Below, piece after piece: positions 1-8,931 of a stretch of DNA of 64,000 nucleotides; the stretch's first letter is position 1, and every line of letters starts with the position of its first letter. Below the pieces are notes generated by a model, which ran no database searches, was not told the origin of the DNA, and worked only from the letters and a program-made list of their open reading frames with translations. The stretch lies in NCBI GenBank assembly GCA_035409945.1, contig DAONQC010000006.1, positions 19,510-83,509 of the forward strand, in the 5' to 3' direction. This DNA is from MWEH01 sp035409945. Its GTDB lineage: Bacteria > Bacillota > Clostridia > Christensenellales > DTU072. Both the position numbers and the translations under genes were made by a program.

Positions 1-1275
1 GATCCTAATCTTTTACAACAAGCACTAGAAATCACATATACTAGATATCCTTCTTTTAAAGTCCATTTACGCAAAGGACTATTTAGATTCTACTTTGAAG
101 AAAATAATAGTAAACCTGTAGTTTTTCCGAGCTCTGGTATATTTATGGAAAACATGGACTTTCGGAAAAACAATAGATATGTCATAAGAGTTTCTTACTT
201 TGAAAGCAATATAATAGCTGATTATTTCCACGGATTAACCGATGGGACAGGTGCAATAGAGTTTTTTAAAACCCTCATATATACCTACTTAAAACTCTCT
301 GGGGAAAATATATTAGAAACTGATAATATAAAGGTCCCTGGCTCGGATATAGACCCCGAAGAGATGGAAGATGCGACCGCTAAATATTTTAAAGACTTTC
401 CTTTAAACGACAAGGCTATTGCTTCAATGACAGGTAAAAACTCCATATACATAAAAGACAAACCACTTGTGCGTCCTGGTTTTGGCGTGATTAGAGGCTA
501 TGTAGACGCATCTAAGATTAAAGATCTTGCAAAGAAATACGATTGTAGTATAACCGAATATTTAGCCGCATTAGCCTTAATTTCCATTAACTCAACATTT
601 GTGAAAAGTGGTGACAAGAAAAACCTCAATGTAATGATTCCGGTCAATTTAAGAAATATTTTTCCTTCAAAGACACTACATAACTTTACAACGCTAGTTC
701 GGTGCGAACTTGATCAACATAAAGTTGAGCCTGACATGCAAGCATATGTAGATGTAATAAAGGAAGATTTAAGAAAAGGGGTAGCAGATCACGATTTATT
801 AAATAAAAAGTTATCCATTGCAGCACTTATGGCTAAAAAGATATATTTACGCCTTATGCCCAGCATGTTTAAAATGATATTTATAAAAGTTCCAAAAACT
901 CCACTCATTAGACCAAGGCAATCCCTAATCTTATCAAATCTTGGGATATTTAAAGTACCTGATGATGTGGGGAGACACATAAAGAGTGTAGCATTTAATG
1001 TAAATGTAAGTAGTAAAACTCCCATCAATGTTGGTGTTTTAACGCATAATGGTATTGCCTGCATAAGCTTTACAAACCAGATTTCAAATACTGAATTTGA
1101 AAGAGAGTTCTTTACTCGTTTAGTGAAAGAAGGCGTAGAGGTTAAAATCTCCTCCAATAACCGTATTGAATCAGATAATCAAGAAAGAAGCCGTAGAGGA
1201 AGAATAGCCATTAAAAAAGATTATTTGATAGAAAAGAAAAACCAGATTATAAAGAAAAAACCCGAAACCAAATAA
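1..1275 (+). CDS. Condensation-domain / alcohol acetyltransferase-like protein (5' truncated by window edge)
   Basis: The frame is open from base 1, and the residues before the first ATG (145) read DPNLLQQALEITYTRYPSF, typical of the N-terminal part of condensation-like acyltransferases. The gene therefore starts outside the window and the ATG at 145 is internal. The catalytic-type motif HGLTDG (HxxxDG) follows soon after, matching the acyl-transfer His of condensation/WES/alcohol acetyltransferase families. A second conserved block, LSNLGIFKVP, lies near the C-terminus, and the tail is very basic. The family joins acyl groups to alcohols or amines; the substrate here is unknown. A terminator-like hairpin follows. 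The family assignment is fairly secure, the substrate is not. Confidence 0.72.
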   Translation, partial: DPNLLQQALEITYTRYPSFKVHLRKGLFRFYFEENNSKPVVFPSSGIFMENMDFRKNNRYVIRVSYFESNIIADYFHGLTDGTGAIEFFKTLIYTYLKLSGENILETDNIKVPGSDIDPEEMEDATAKYFKDFPLNDKAIASMTGKNSIYIKDKPLVRPGFGVIRGYVDASKIKDLAKKYDCSITEYLAALALISINSTFVKSGDKKNLNVMIPVNLRNIFPSKTLHNFTTLVRCELDQHKVEPDMQAYVDVIKEDLRKGVADHDLLNKKLSIAALMAKKIYLRLMPSMFKMIFIKVPKTPLIRPRQSLILSNLGIFKVPDDVGRHIKSVAFNVNVSSKTPINVGVLTHNGIACISFTNQISNTEFEREFFTRLVKEGVEVKISSNNRIESDNQERSRRGRIAIKKDYLIEKKNQIIKKKPETK

Positions 1276-1310
1276 CATAAATTTAGCGTGACTCAATAAA
1301 GTTGGATTTA

Positions 1311-1349
1311 ATACCAGTAATGACTATGTGTTGTTGCTGGTATTTTTAT
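1311..1349 (+). terminator. Intrinsic terminator after the acyltransferase-like gene
   Basis: Arms ATACCAG (1311-1317) and CTGGTAT (1337-1343) pair perfectly and are followed by a T-rich run. It lies 36 bases after the stop codon. Confidence 0.75.
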
Positions 1350-1473
1350 TTGCTTATTTTCCAAAACAAATCAATGTCCGCTTTTAGGGACGCCCAGTAT
1401 GTCATAATATTTCTATAGGCTAAATTAGGATTATTTTTCGTAATTAATATATGAAGTTAGCAGGAGGCTTAAA

Positions 1474-1659
1474 ATGAAGAAGATGATAACAAATGACATT
1501 AAAAATGCATTTAATGAATATTATAAAAGGCATAAAAAAGGCGATAAGAGCATAAAAAACATCTTGTTTTTAAGTAGCTTCAATATCTGGAAAGCAACAA
1601 CTGGATGTAAAAAACATTTGCTTCTATCAAATGACTTGAAAAATCAATTTATGATGTAA
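1474..1659 (+). CDS. Small basic hypothetical protein (61 aa)
   Basis: The start ATG is preceded by a strong AGGAGG seven bases upstream, the main support for translation. The product is very lysine-rich at its N-terminus (MKKMITNDIKNAF) and ends abruptly with FMM. No domain is recognised. It could be the surviving 5' end of a longer, broken gene, because the following 100 bases contain no gene and no terminator. Confidence 0.4.
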   Translation: MKKMITNDIKNAFNEYYKRHKKGDKSIKNILFLSSFNIWKATTGCKKHLLLSNDLKNQFMM

Positions 1660-1712
1660 ATCCTGATATAGAGCTAACCATACAATAGTAAAAAAACTGA
1701 AATACACAAAGT

Positions 1713-1762
1713 AGTGTTGCTAACCATCTTACTGGTTACATTCAAACGATATTATACGAGGT
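1713..1762 (+). promoter_or_regulatory. Conserved structured leader, copy 1
   Basis: Outer helix AGTGTTG (1713-1719) with CGATATT (1747-1753) pairs fully if G-U pairs are allowed. It encloses the hairpin AACCA (1722-1726) / TGGTT (1733-1737) and the strand ACATTCAAA. TATACGAGG follows, with CGAGG as ribosome binding site six bases before the ATG of the LRR gene. The same architecture recurs before 2919, 33328 and (minus strand) 53725. Confidence 0.6.
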
Positions 1763-1766
1763 AAAA

Positions 1767-2621
1767 ATGAAAAGAAATTTAGATCTTAAAGCTATGTACG
1801 AAAAACATGCTTCTACATATCAAAAAATTATGGGAAAAATAAAAGGTAGAAATGTTGAGTACTATACTGCGAATAGTGAAGACTGGAATGAAGTTTTGGA
1901 AAAAGTAGGCTTTTTTAAAACAGACAATATAGAGGCAGTGATTGCACATAAAGGCTCTAGACCACTGGTAATTCAAATGAAAGAAACTTGCGAAGATATA
2001 GAGCAAGCATTACTACCTTCCATAGGTGATATACTTAGTTTTTCTGGAATAAAAGCCAAATTTGATGGCAATGAATTATCCTTTATGGTTAATTACAATA
2101 TATATGAAAATCTAGTCTTTTTTGATGAGATTGCATTCTACATATTTAGAGGCGATTATAAACTAGATGAAGAGGATGGTGTATATTACACTAAAGATGG
2201 ATTTGTTTATATAAAAGACCTTGGTCGTGCTTCAGCGCTTGGATATGTATATATCCCCGAAGGTGTTAAGTGTATAGTCGATTATGCATTTTTCGGAAGT
2301 AGTTCTCTAGAATTTGTTATTATTCCAAGTAGTGTAGAAAGAATAGGTAGTGCAGCTTTTTTAAATTGTTATAGTTTAAACGCCATTTTTTACGAAGGAA
2401 CAAAAGAAGAGTGGGACCAAGTTACCATAAGCCAAGATGGAACTAGAGATTTTGATGAAGCAAAACTATATTACTACAGCGAGACTGAACCACCCCTAAA
2501 TTCATCCGGTACAGATTATGGTGATAATTATTGGCGATATTCTGAAAAACCACATAGACATAAAAACATAGCCATAGATATAATGCTTGAGGACATGCCA
2601 ATAGAAGTTTGGGAAAAATAA
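1767..2621 (+). CDS. Leucine-rich-repeat (BspA/LRR_5-type) protein
   Basis: The C-terminal third holds two BspA-type repeats: IPEGVKCIVDYAFFGSSSLE and IPSSVERIGSAAFLNCYSL, then a block that usually closes such arrays (FYEGTKEEWDQV). The first 140 residues are not recognised and show no signal peptide or membrane segment, so the protein is probably cytoplasmic, unlike classic surface BspA proteins. The start is set by the ACGAGG of the structured leader. LRR_5 repeats usually mediate protein contacts; no enzymatic role is evident. Confidence 0.7.
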   Translation: MKRNLDLKAMYEKHASTYQKIMGKIKGRNVEYYTANSEDWNEVLEKVGFFKTDNIEAVIAHKGSRPLVIQMKETCEDIEQALLPSIGDILSFSGIKAKFDGNELSFMVNYNIYENLVFFDEIAFYIFRGDYKLDEEDGVYYTKDGFVYIKDLGRASALGYVYIPEGVKCIVDYAFFGSSSLEFVIIPSSVERIGSAAFLNCYSLNAIFYEGTKEEWDQVTISQDGTRDFDEAKLYYYSETEPPLNSSGTDYGDNYWRYSEKPHRHKNIAIDIMLEDMPIEVWEK

Positions 2622-2861
2622 TTGCTTTAGTTAGGAAGGGAAGACAGATTCTGACCTCTTCGGAGTGAAAAATAACAGATAGTTTAGCATTAAAAAAGAC
2701 GGTTTGTAATGCCAAGATTGGTATGGGAAAACAACAAATTAGATGTAGGATGAAAAATACAGTTTATCTGCCAGAATCATTATTTAGAGAACTTAATTGA
2801 TGTTTTTCTAAAAGGTTCATTTAATTGTATAATCTAAGGGAAGGATTCAAAATAAATATAT

Positions 2862-2912
2862 AATGTTACTAACCATATACACTGGTTAAATTCAAAAACA
2901 TTATTATACGAG
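2862..2912 (+). promoter_or_regulatory. Conserved structured leader, copy 2
   Basis: Outer helix AATGTT (2862-2867) / AACATT (2897-2902), inner hairpin AACCA (2871-2875) / TGGTT (2883-2887), conserved strand AAATTCA, then TATACGAG before the ATG at 2919. A TATAAT at 2828-2833 could be the -10 of the promoter, with no clear -35. The rest of 2622-2860 contains nothing I can support. Confidence 0.6.
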
Positions 2913-2918
2913 AAACAT

Positions 2919-3827
2919 ATGATTGATTTTACAAATTGCAAATTATTATATAAAGCATATAGCGGTGCTAATGGAAAGAAAATCTCCATAGAGTACGAAG
3001 GACAGCAATATATGCTAAAATTCCCACTTCGTGTAAAAAATATGGCAACGCAATTGTCATATAGTAACAGTTGTTACAGTGAACATATCGGAAGTAGTAT
3101 ATTTAATATGCTTGGAGTCCAAGCTCAAGAAACTATACTTGGCACATATTTGGTTGGTGATAAAACAAGATTAGTTTGCGCTTGTTTAGATTTCACGGGT
3201 GATAACAAGCACTTCTATGATTTTTGTGCCATTAAAAACACGGTACTTGATTCTACGACAAGTGGAACTAGTACAGATCTTTATGACATTATAGATACTA
3301 TCGAAAAGCAAAAATATGTAGACCCTATTTGTTTATCGGAACATTTTTGGAATATGTTTGTAGTAGATGCTTTTCTTGGTAATTTTGATCGTCATAACTG
3401 CAACTGGGGCTTTTTGATAGATGAAAAGACTGGCGAAACAACAATCGCCCCTGTAATTGATTGTGGTAGTTGTTTGTTATCACAAGCTGATGAAAGAATT
3501 ATGACAAAAATTATGACCAATGAAGATGAACTAAATGCGCGTATTTTCACATTTCCTACTTCAGCTATTAAGCAAAATGGAAGAAAACTTAATTATTATG
3601 ATTTTTTAACATCTACAGAAATTATAGATTGTCTTAATGCAGTTAATCGTATTGTGCCTCGGATTGATTTAGGACAAATTAATGAGTTTATAGACAACAT
3701 TGATGGAACCTCTTCACCTCAAAAGGAGTTTTATAAATATTACCTAAACGCTCGTTATGATAACATCCTAGTTCCTGCGTATGAGTTCGCAAAGGCGCAA
3801 GATAGAGGCCCATCTTTAGGTCGATAA
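2919..3827 (+). CDS. HipA/CtkA-like Ser/Thr kinase
   Basis: Single-domain HipA C-terminal-like kinase. Motifs in order: a glycine-containing loop with the following conserved Lys (EGQQYMLKFP, near residue 30), SEHIGSSIF, the catalytic NFDRHNCNWG around residue 154 (equivalent to the HipA DxxxxN active site), and the metal-binding VIDCG around residue 180. About 300 aa fits CtkA-type proteins, which lack the HipA N-terminal domain. Known relatives phosphorylate host or tRNA-synthetase targets; the substrate here is unknown. No HipB-like antitoxin is adjacent. It sits among accessory genes and carries structured leader copy 2. Confidence 0.75.
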   Translation: MIDFTNCKLLYKAYSGANGKKISIEYEGQQYMLKFPLRVKNMATQLSYSNSCYSEHIGSSIFNMLGVQAQETILGTYLVGDKTRLVCACLDFTGDNKHFYDFCAIKNTVLDSTTSGTSTDLYDIIDTIEKQKYVDPICLSEHFWNMFVVDAFLGNFDRHNCNWGFLIDEKTGETTIAPVIDCGSCLLSQADERIMTKIMTNEDELNARIFTFPTSAIKQNGRKLNYYDFLTSTEIIDCLNAVNRIVPRIDLGQINEFIDNIDGTSSPQKEFYKYYLNARYDNILVPAYEFAKAQDRGPSLGR

Positions 3828-4233
3828 ATATGCTTTTTGCACATTGATTTACTAGGGATAAATTTAAGTTATTCAAAGTCTTAAAAACTGTTTTGATGTG
3901 TTTATATAAAGGTTAAACAAACGGATTCACATTTGCTAATAAAAAGTGTCTATTTTATCTAACATTTCCAAAAGGTCACGCGCTGAGTAGTGCTGGAAGA
4001 CATCATACTAGAACTGCATCCGTTGGAGTATTTAAGATTAGAGGTAAATGCCGATTTTTATGAAAGCGCTTTGGAATAAGTATTAATAACTCACTTGCGA
4101 AAGTTTCTTCAGGATTAGAAGTTTATCCTTCGGTAACAAGTACGCGGAAGGATGATGAATATAAGATTTTTTGGTAGTAAAAGTCTTACTTTTTTGGTAA
4201 TAGCCAGTTATAATGCTAGTAGAAGGAGCTCTA
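3828..4233 (+). other. Intergenic region, no supported gene
   Basis: About 400 bases without a convincing reading frame, RNA gene or repeat. An SD-like AGAAGGAG just before 4234 belongs to the next gene. Confidence 0.4.
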
Positions 4234-5487
4234 ATGAGTACTATAAATTATAGAAAAAGAATAATAGAATCTCAAATTATTAAAAAGATGTCATACAGTG
4301 GTGGCATCGTCATTGAAGGTACCAAATGGGTTGGAAAGTCGACTACAGCCAGTATCTTTGCTAATACAGTTATAAAACTAAAAGATCAGTTGATGAAAAA
4401 GAAATATCAAATTCTAGCTACCATATCAAAAGATGATGTATTGGAAGGTGAAAAGCCTATATTATTTGCCGAATGGCAAGAAGTTCCTGAAATTTGGGAC
4501 TTTATCAGGCTCGATATTGATGATAATAGTTACAAAGGAGCATATCTTTTAACAGGCTCAACAAAAAAACAAAGTGTAAAAACTGCTCATACAGGAACGG
4601 GAAGGATAAATTCGATTTATATGCGTCCTATGAGTTTATATGAAAGTGGTGAATCTAGTGGTTTAATTTCTTTAAAGAGTTTATTTTCAAAACCACAACT
4701 ATCTCCAGTTATGTCTAATGTTACAATCGATGATATAGCGCATTATATTTGCAGAGGAGGATGGCCTGGAAGTTTGGATTTGAATGAAGAGCTGCAGTTA
4801 GAGGTTCCTAAGGATTTACTTGAAACTATTATTACAAGAGATGTTGATGAAGTTGATGGAGTAAGCAAAGACAAAGAGAAATTAAGAAAAATAATTAAAA
4901 GCTATGCAAGAAACATTTCCACATTAGCCACAAACTCAACGATTTATAAAGATCAGTCCTATGAAGATATTGTAAATGCCAAGACTTTCGATGCATATAT
5001 GAGTGCGTTAAAAAGATTATATATCGTGGAAGATGTTTTACCGTGGTCACCAAACATTAGAAGTTCTGCTAGACTTAGAAAAGGTGTAAAAAAACAATTT
5101 GTAGATCCTAGTATTGCAGTTGCAGCTTTAGGATTATCGCCGAATAGATTGAAAAAAGATTTTGAAACATTTGGCTTTTTATTTGAATCTATTGCAACAA
5201 GAGACATTAGAGTGTATGCAGAGGAAATGGGTGGAACGGTTTATTACTATAATGATACGACTGGTCTTGAAGTTGATTTGATTGTTGAGTTAAAAGACGG
5301 AAGTTGGTGTGGAATTGAAGTCAAATTAGGAGAAAATGAGGTTGAAAAAGCAAGTAGTAATCTAAAAAAACTAGCAAATTTATCTACTGCGAAACCATCC
5401 TTTCTTATTATATTAACAAATACAAAAATGGCTTATCAAAGACCAGATGGCGTTTATGTAATTCCTCTTGGCTGTCTAAAACCTTAA
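4234..5487 (+). CDS. AAA ATPase with DUF4143 domain (altered Walker B)
   Basis: The start at 4234 is chosen over the in-frame ATG at 4213 because AGAAGGAG lies just before it. The N-terminal AAA_14 ATPase has a P-loop GTKWVGKST. The usual Walker B of this family ends IDEWQ, but here it reads LFAEWQ, so the metal-binding Asp position is Ala. Sensor-like LLTGST follows. The C-terminal DUF4143 part ends with a PD-(D/E)XK-like core (EVDLIVE then GIEVKLG). These proteins are widespread and poorly understood. The altered Walker B suggests weakened ATPase activity or early decay. A second DUF4143 gene follows at 5697. Confidence 0.8.
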   Translation: MSTINYRKRIIESQIIKKMSYSGGIVIEGTKWVGKSTTASIFANTVIKLKDQLMKKKYQILATISKDDVLEGEKPILFAEWQEVPEIWDFIRLDIDDNSYKGAYLLTGSTKKQSVKTAHTGTGRINSIYMRPMSLYESGESSGLISLKSLFSKPQLSPVMSNVTIDDIAHYICRGGWPGSLDLNEELQLEVPKDLLETIITRDVDEVDGVSKDKEKLRKIIKSYARNISTLATNSTIYKDQSYEDIVNAKTFDAYMSALKRLYIVEDVLPWSPNIRSSARLRKGVKKQFVDPSIAVAALGLSPNRLKKDFETFGFLFESIATRDIRVYAEEMGGTVYYYNDTTGLEVDLIVELKDGSWCGIEVKLGENEVEKASSNLKKLANLSTAKPSFLIILTNTKMAYQRPDGVYVIPLGCLKP

Positions 5488-5644
5488 GCTTTTTAAGCAA
5501 AGACTTGCATGATTTAAGTTCTTTCTATTCTTGGTTATACATTTTAAACAATTTGTTCGAAGAGTTTTATAGAATCTACAAAGATTGATATTAAGCCACT
5601 TTATTACAAAATAATATTAAACAGGCAATATTTTAAAGTTCAAC

Positions 5645-5673
5645 TTGAAAATAATGCCGATATGTAGTAGTAT
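5645..5673 (+). promoter_or_regulatory. Promoter for the second DUF4143 ATPase
   Basis: TTGAAA (5645-5650), 17-base spacer, TAGTAT (5668-5673). A strong CAGGAGGT ribosome binding site lies just before the ATG at 5697. Confidence 0.55.
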
Positions 5674-5696
5674 AGATTTAGTCAGGAGGTAATCAA

Positions 5697-6869
5697 ATGA
5701 TAAATAGAGATATGTCTAACAAATTAACAAATCTTGCTAAACAAGTGCCTGTTGTAACAATAATTGGACCTAGACAGTCGGGGAAAACGACTTTAGTAAA
5801 AAATGTTTTTCCTGAATACAATTATGTCAACTTGGAGGATCCTGTTAATAGAATGTTAGCAAAAGAAGATTATAAAGGTTTTTTTGCAACATACAAGGAG
5901 CCAATCATTATAGATGAAGTTCAAAGAGTTCCCGAACTCCTTTCGGCAATACAAGTTATGGTCGATGAGGACAGAGGGAAAAAAGGTCGCTTTATACTTA
6001 CGGGTAGCCATCAACCAAGCTTACAAAGAGGAATTGCACAATCCTTGGCAGGTAGAACCAGTATTTTAACATTACTTCCTTTAAGTATGAACGAACTTGC
6101 AGAGGCAGGACTATTAGACGATTTATCCATTGATAAATTGCTATTAAGAGGTTTTATGCCAGAACTGTATACGGAAGGCTCAAGAGATCCTATCGTTTAT
6201 TACCGAGATTATTTAAATACTTATGTTGAAAAAGATTTGCGAGAAATGTTAGAAATTAAGAATTTAGATAAGTTTTTAAGGTTTTTAATTTTACTTGCAG
6301 GCAGGGTTGGGCAGGTGATTAATTTATCTGCTATGTCAGGAGAGGTAGGTGTATCATCTACGACATTATCTGAATGGCTATCCGTGCTTGAAGCTTCTTA
6401 TGTAGTGTATAAATTAAAGCCATATTTTTCAAATATTACAAAACAGCAAATCAAATCACCGAAAATTTATTTTACAGAAGTTGGTTTGGCATCCTATCTT
6501 TTAGGAATAGAAACAGAAAATCAGGTAAACCGCGATCCACTACGAGGAAATCTTTTTGAAAATTTAATTGTTTCAGAGGTTTTAAAGTCAAGGCTAAATC
6601 AAAACCGAAACCCAAATATCTATTATATGCGAACTGCTAAAGGTGTTGAGGTGGATTTGATTTTGAAAAAAGAGGAAAAACTATATCCATTTGAAATAAA
6701 GACATCAATGACACCTAATAAATCATTTTCAAGACATTTATTGTCATTTGTTGAAGCAGAAGAGAATGCCCAAAAACCAAGAATTATTTACATAGGACAA
6801 TCTTACTTCCAATTCAATGGTGTTGAATATGTTAATTATAAGGATTTGAAAAAGCTTTTAAGTGATTAA
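5697..6869 (+). CDS. AAA ATPase with DUF4143 domain
   Basis: Canonical member of the AAA_14/DUF4143 family at 390 aa. Walker A is GPRQSGKTT, Walker B is IIIDEVQ, the sensor is ILTGSHQ, and SLAGRTSIL is the usual arginine-bearing block. The C-terminal half carries the DUF4143 signature and a PD-(D/E)XK-like end (VEVDLILKKE, PFEIKTS). All catalytic residues seem intact, unlike the copy at 4234. It has its own promoter and SD, so the two are probably separate transcription units acquired independently. Confidence 0.85.
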   Translation: MINRDMSNKLTNLAKQVPVVTIIGPRQSGKTTLVKNVFPEYNYVNLEDPVNRMLAKEDYKGFFATYKEPIIIDEVQRVPELLSAIQVMVDEDRGKKGRFILTGSHQPSLQRGIAQSLAGRTSILTLLPLSMNELAEAGLLDDLSIDKLLLRGFMPELYTEGSRDPIVYYRDYLNTYVEKDLREMLEIKNLDKFLRFLILLAGRVGQVINLSAMSGEVGVSSTTLSEWLSVLEASYVVYKLKPYFSNITKQQIKSPKIYFTEVGLASYLLGIETENQVNRDPLRGNLFENLIVSEVLKSRLNQNRNPNIYYMRTAKGVEVDLILKKEEKLYPFEIKTSMTPNKSFSRHLLSFVEAEENAQKPRIIYIGQSYFQFNGVEYVNYKDLKKLLSD

Positions 6870-7119
6870 ACGTTAATCTAGCGGATAAAAGAATTTTGGT
6901 TATATTCCTAATAGCCTCTGCTGTGGGCAGGCTAAACTCGTCGTGATATGGACTGAACTAGTTCTCAAATTAGGATCGAGAACTTTGGGAATCTAATCCG
7001 AGAGCCTGTCATGGTTAATACTAGTCACCTCTCTAAATATTGAGTGCTTTTTACGAAGGTTGTTTTAAGTCTATAAATGATAAATTGATAGAGTTATTTT
7101 TACAATTCCACAAAAGTAA

Positions 7120-7311
7120 AAAATCAGTCGAGGCATTTCGATTATCAGTAAGAATTCCAGAAATGCTATATCCATTAAAGAAAACACTATTTGTGTTACA
7201 ATTTCATTTCCCAGAATAAATGAAGTGGCGATAAATGGGGTGATAAACGGGGTGATAAAGTGGGTGATAAACGGCCATAACGGGCAATGTAATGCACTGA
7301 ATGGGCAATAA
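7120..7311 (+). pseudogene. 3' remnant of an AlbA/AAA_4-type ATP-binding protein
   Basis: One frame is open from 7120 to the stop at 7309-7311 and reads TICVTISFPRINE followed by a Gly-Val-Ile-Asn repeat (INGVINGVIKWVING). Such repeats after a beta-strand block are characteristic of the C-terminal linker of AlbA/AAA_4 ATP-binding proteins. No start codon, SD or N-terminal domain is left; an in-frame stop lies just upstream. The repeat shows in DNA as a 12-base period (GGGGTGATAAAC). Family call from memory of the linker style only. Confidence 0.5.
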
Positions 7312-7373
7312 ACAGGCGATAAGGTGGGTAATAAAGGCGGTAATAAGTGGGGTTATAAAAACGTGGATAGAAA

Positions 7374-8291
7374 CTAATTAGATAGGCCAAATTTAACAAG
7401 TAGGTCATTGAATGTGTCTTGTCCATCAAGGCAGGTATCAATCAAATAGTTTCGGTCTTTTTTCCAGTTTGAAAAGCCTCGATAATAATATGATTTTTTA
7501 ACATCTTCTATTATGAAAGGAACAATATTAAATCTTAGACATTCTTTGAATGCAATAAGCCTGCCAACTCTTCCGTTTCCATCCTGGAAAGGATGAATAT
7601 ATTCAAAATCAGCATGGAAGGAAATGATATCATTAATGGCGATTTCTTGAAGTGAGTTATATTCTGTAAGAAGTTTTTGCATCTCGGAAGCTACATTTTT
7701 AGGGTGCGTGGTTTCTCTACCTCCTACGACATTAGGCAGCTTTTTATAATCTCCTACAGCAAACCATTCTAGATATGAGTCTTTGGTGTTTTGCTTTAGA
7801 ATGAGATGAAGTTTTTTTATTATATCTTCCGTTAAGATATCTTCTGCATGGTCAATACAATAATCTATAGCACGAAAGTGGTTATAAGTTTCAATGATAT
7901 CATCAACAGGAATGTATTCGTCTTTATCGATATTAATTGTACTAGTTTCAAAAATCAATCTAGTCTGTTTTTCAGAAAGCTTACTTCCTTCAATATGATT
8001 TGAATTGTAGGTCATAAGAATTTGGAGTTCGTGATAAACACCTCCAGAAATTTTAGCGTCTTTTTCATCTCGTAATGTCTGCAGTAATACATTGTCTGAT
8101 TTGTATTGAATAAGATCTTCAATCTTACAGCCTAAGAATGTTGCTATACGATTCATTACATGACTAGCAATTTTTTCTCCCTTAGCCATTTTAGCGATGG
8201 TTCTAGAAGAAATGCCAAGCATAGTAACTAAATCAGATTTCGTTAGATTTTTTGCTGCAAGAAGTTTTTCCAACTTATTATATGAATACAT
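7374..8291 (-). CDS. HTH-Fic protein (AMP/NMP-transferase)
   Basis: An N-terminal XRE-type helix-turn-helix (residues about 1-60) is fused to a Fic domain. The Fic signature HPFQDGNGRVGR lies around residue 233, with its catalytic His. An upstream SNHIEG matches the inhibitory (S/T)xxxE(G/N) motif, so the enzyme probably self-inhibits. Fic proteins transfer AMP or related groups onto protein hydroxyls. I use the second ATG (8291) because TAGGAG abuts the first ATG at 8297 with no spacing but lies six bases before the second. The HTH and upstream AAGTAAAG sites suggest self-regulation. Confidence 0.85.
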   Translation of the reverse strand: MYSYNKLEKLLAAKNLTKSDLVTMLGISSRTIAKMAKGEKIASHVMNRIATFLGCKIEDLIQYKSDNVLLQTLRDEKDAKISGGVYHELQILMTYNSNHIEGSKLSEKQTRLIFETSTINIDKDEYIPVDDIIETYNHFRAIDYCIDHAEDILTEDIIKKLHLILKQNTKDSYLEWFAVGDYKKLPNVVGGRETTHPKNVASEMQKLLTEYNSLQEIAINDIISFHADFEYIHPFQDGNGRVGRLIAFKECLRFNIVPFIIEDVKKSYYYRGFSNWKKDRNYLIDTCLDGQDTFNDLLVKFGLSN

Positions 8292-8304
8292 ACGCATCTC
8301 CTAT

Positions 8305-8364
8305 CTTTACTTATTACACCATAAATCCATCAAAAAGTAAAGATTTTAATACCCGTAAGTAAAG
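8305..8364 (-). promoter_or_regulatory. Putative operator array of the HTH-Fic gene
   Basis: Three copies of AAGTAAAG occur just upstream of the start: one inverted (8305-8312) and two direct (8335-8342 and 8357-8364, 22 bases apart, two helical turns). The first two form an 8-bp inverted repeat. Position and symmetry fit binding by the gene's own HTH domain. Confidence 0.5.
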
Positions 8365-8447
8365 ATTGAGTAATAAAAGCGAAGTGTGATACAACAAAAA
8401 ACGGATAGTTGTTGTGGAGCATATGTAATTGAGGATTTATGGTTTAC

Positions 8448-8522
8448 TTTATAGTATACTTTTGCACATTTATAGGATACTTTATGGTATACTTTTGCCT
8501 ATTTATAGTATACTTTTGAGAT
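8448..8522 (+). repeat. 21-bp tandem repeats with AGTATACT-like cores
   Basis: Three 21-base units beginning TTTATAGTATACTTTTG (8448-8468), TTTATGGTATACTTTTG (8481-8501) and TTTATAGTATACTTTTG (8502-8522), plus a 12-base partial unit at 8469-8480. The palindromic core resembles that of the 33-bp repeats at 16675. Confidence 0.8.
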
Positions 8523-8591
8523 ATAATGGGGTGCTGACAAAAATGGCTGCTGGCAAGTTTTAGAGTAATGACATCAAAGCTTAGAAAATCG

Positions 8592-8784
8592 CTAAACACT
8601 GGAATGAAAAGTCTCTAAACACTGGAATTACATTGTTATGGCACTGTGAAATGCGGATTTTTTGAAAGTAATACAAAGTGTAAAAACTTTTTGTGTCTAC
8701 TTTACTTGACTGCTATACAACTGGTCATCAAACCGAACGGAAAGTGGAAATCTGACCGAATGAAAAACGGAAATCTGACCGAAT
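8592..8784 (+). repeat. Two unrelated twin repeats, both with a 23-base period
   Basis: CTAAACACTGGAAT occurs at 8592-8605 and 8615-8628; GGAAATCTGACCGAAT occurs at 8746-8761 and 8769-8784. Each pair has a 23-base period and a spacer beginning GAAAA. A hairpin TAGAATGC/GCATTCTA lies near 8881-8901. No gene is seen between 8365 and 8931. Confidence 0.7.
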
Positions 8785-8931
8785 ATCCGTTCTTTATGTA
8801 AATTGATCGCGTTAGAATGCAGTTTTAGAAAGTAAAGCTTGTAAAAACATGAAAGCGATATTATGCCATATAGACACCGTAGAATGCTAGAGGCATTCTA
8901 GTTAAGATGGAAGGAAAGTGCGATCGATATC

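Noticed and set aside
1713..1762. The AACCA/TGGTT leader resembles a BirA (biotin repressor) operator.
   Set aside because: BirA sites have longer spacing between AACC and GGTT and serve biotin genes. The spacing here is short, the genes are unrelated and bioY in this window lacks the motif.
2443..2715. A 90-codon minus-strand frame overlapping the LRR gene end.
   Set aside because: It lacks an SD and protein-like composition and lies mostly opposite a convincing gene.
8592..8784. Short repeats as part of a retron or small phage-defence RNA.
   Set aside because: No reverse transcriptase or effector gene lies nearby and no stable fold spans them.
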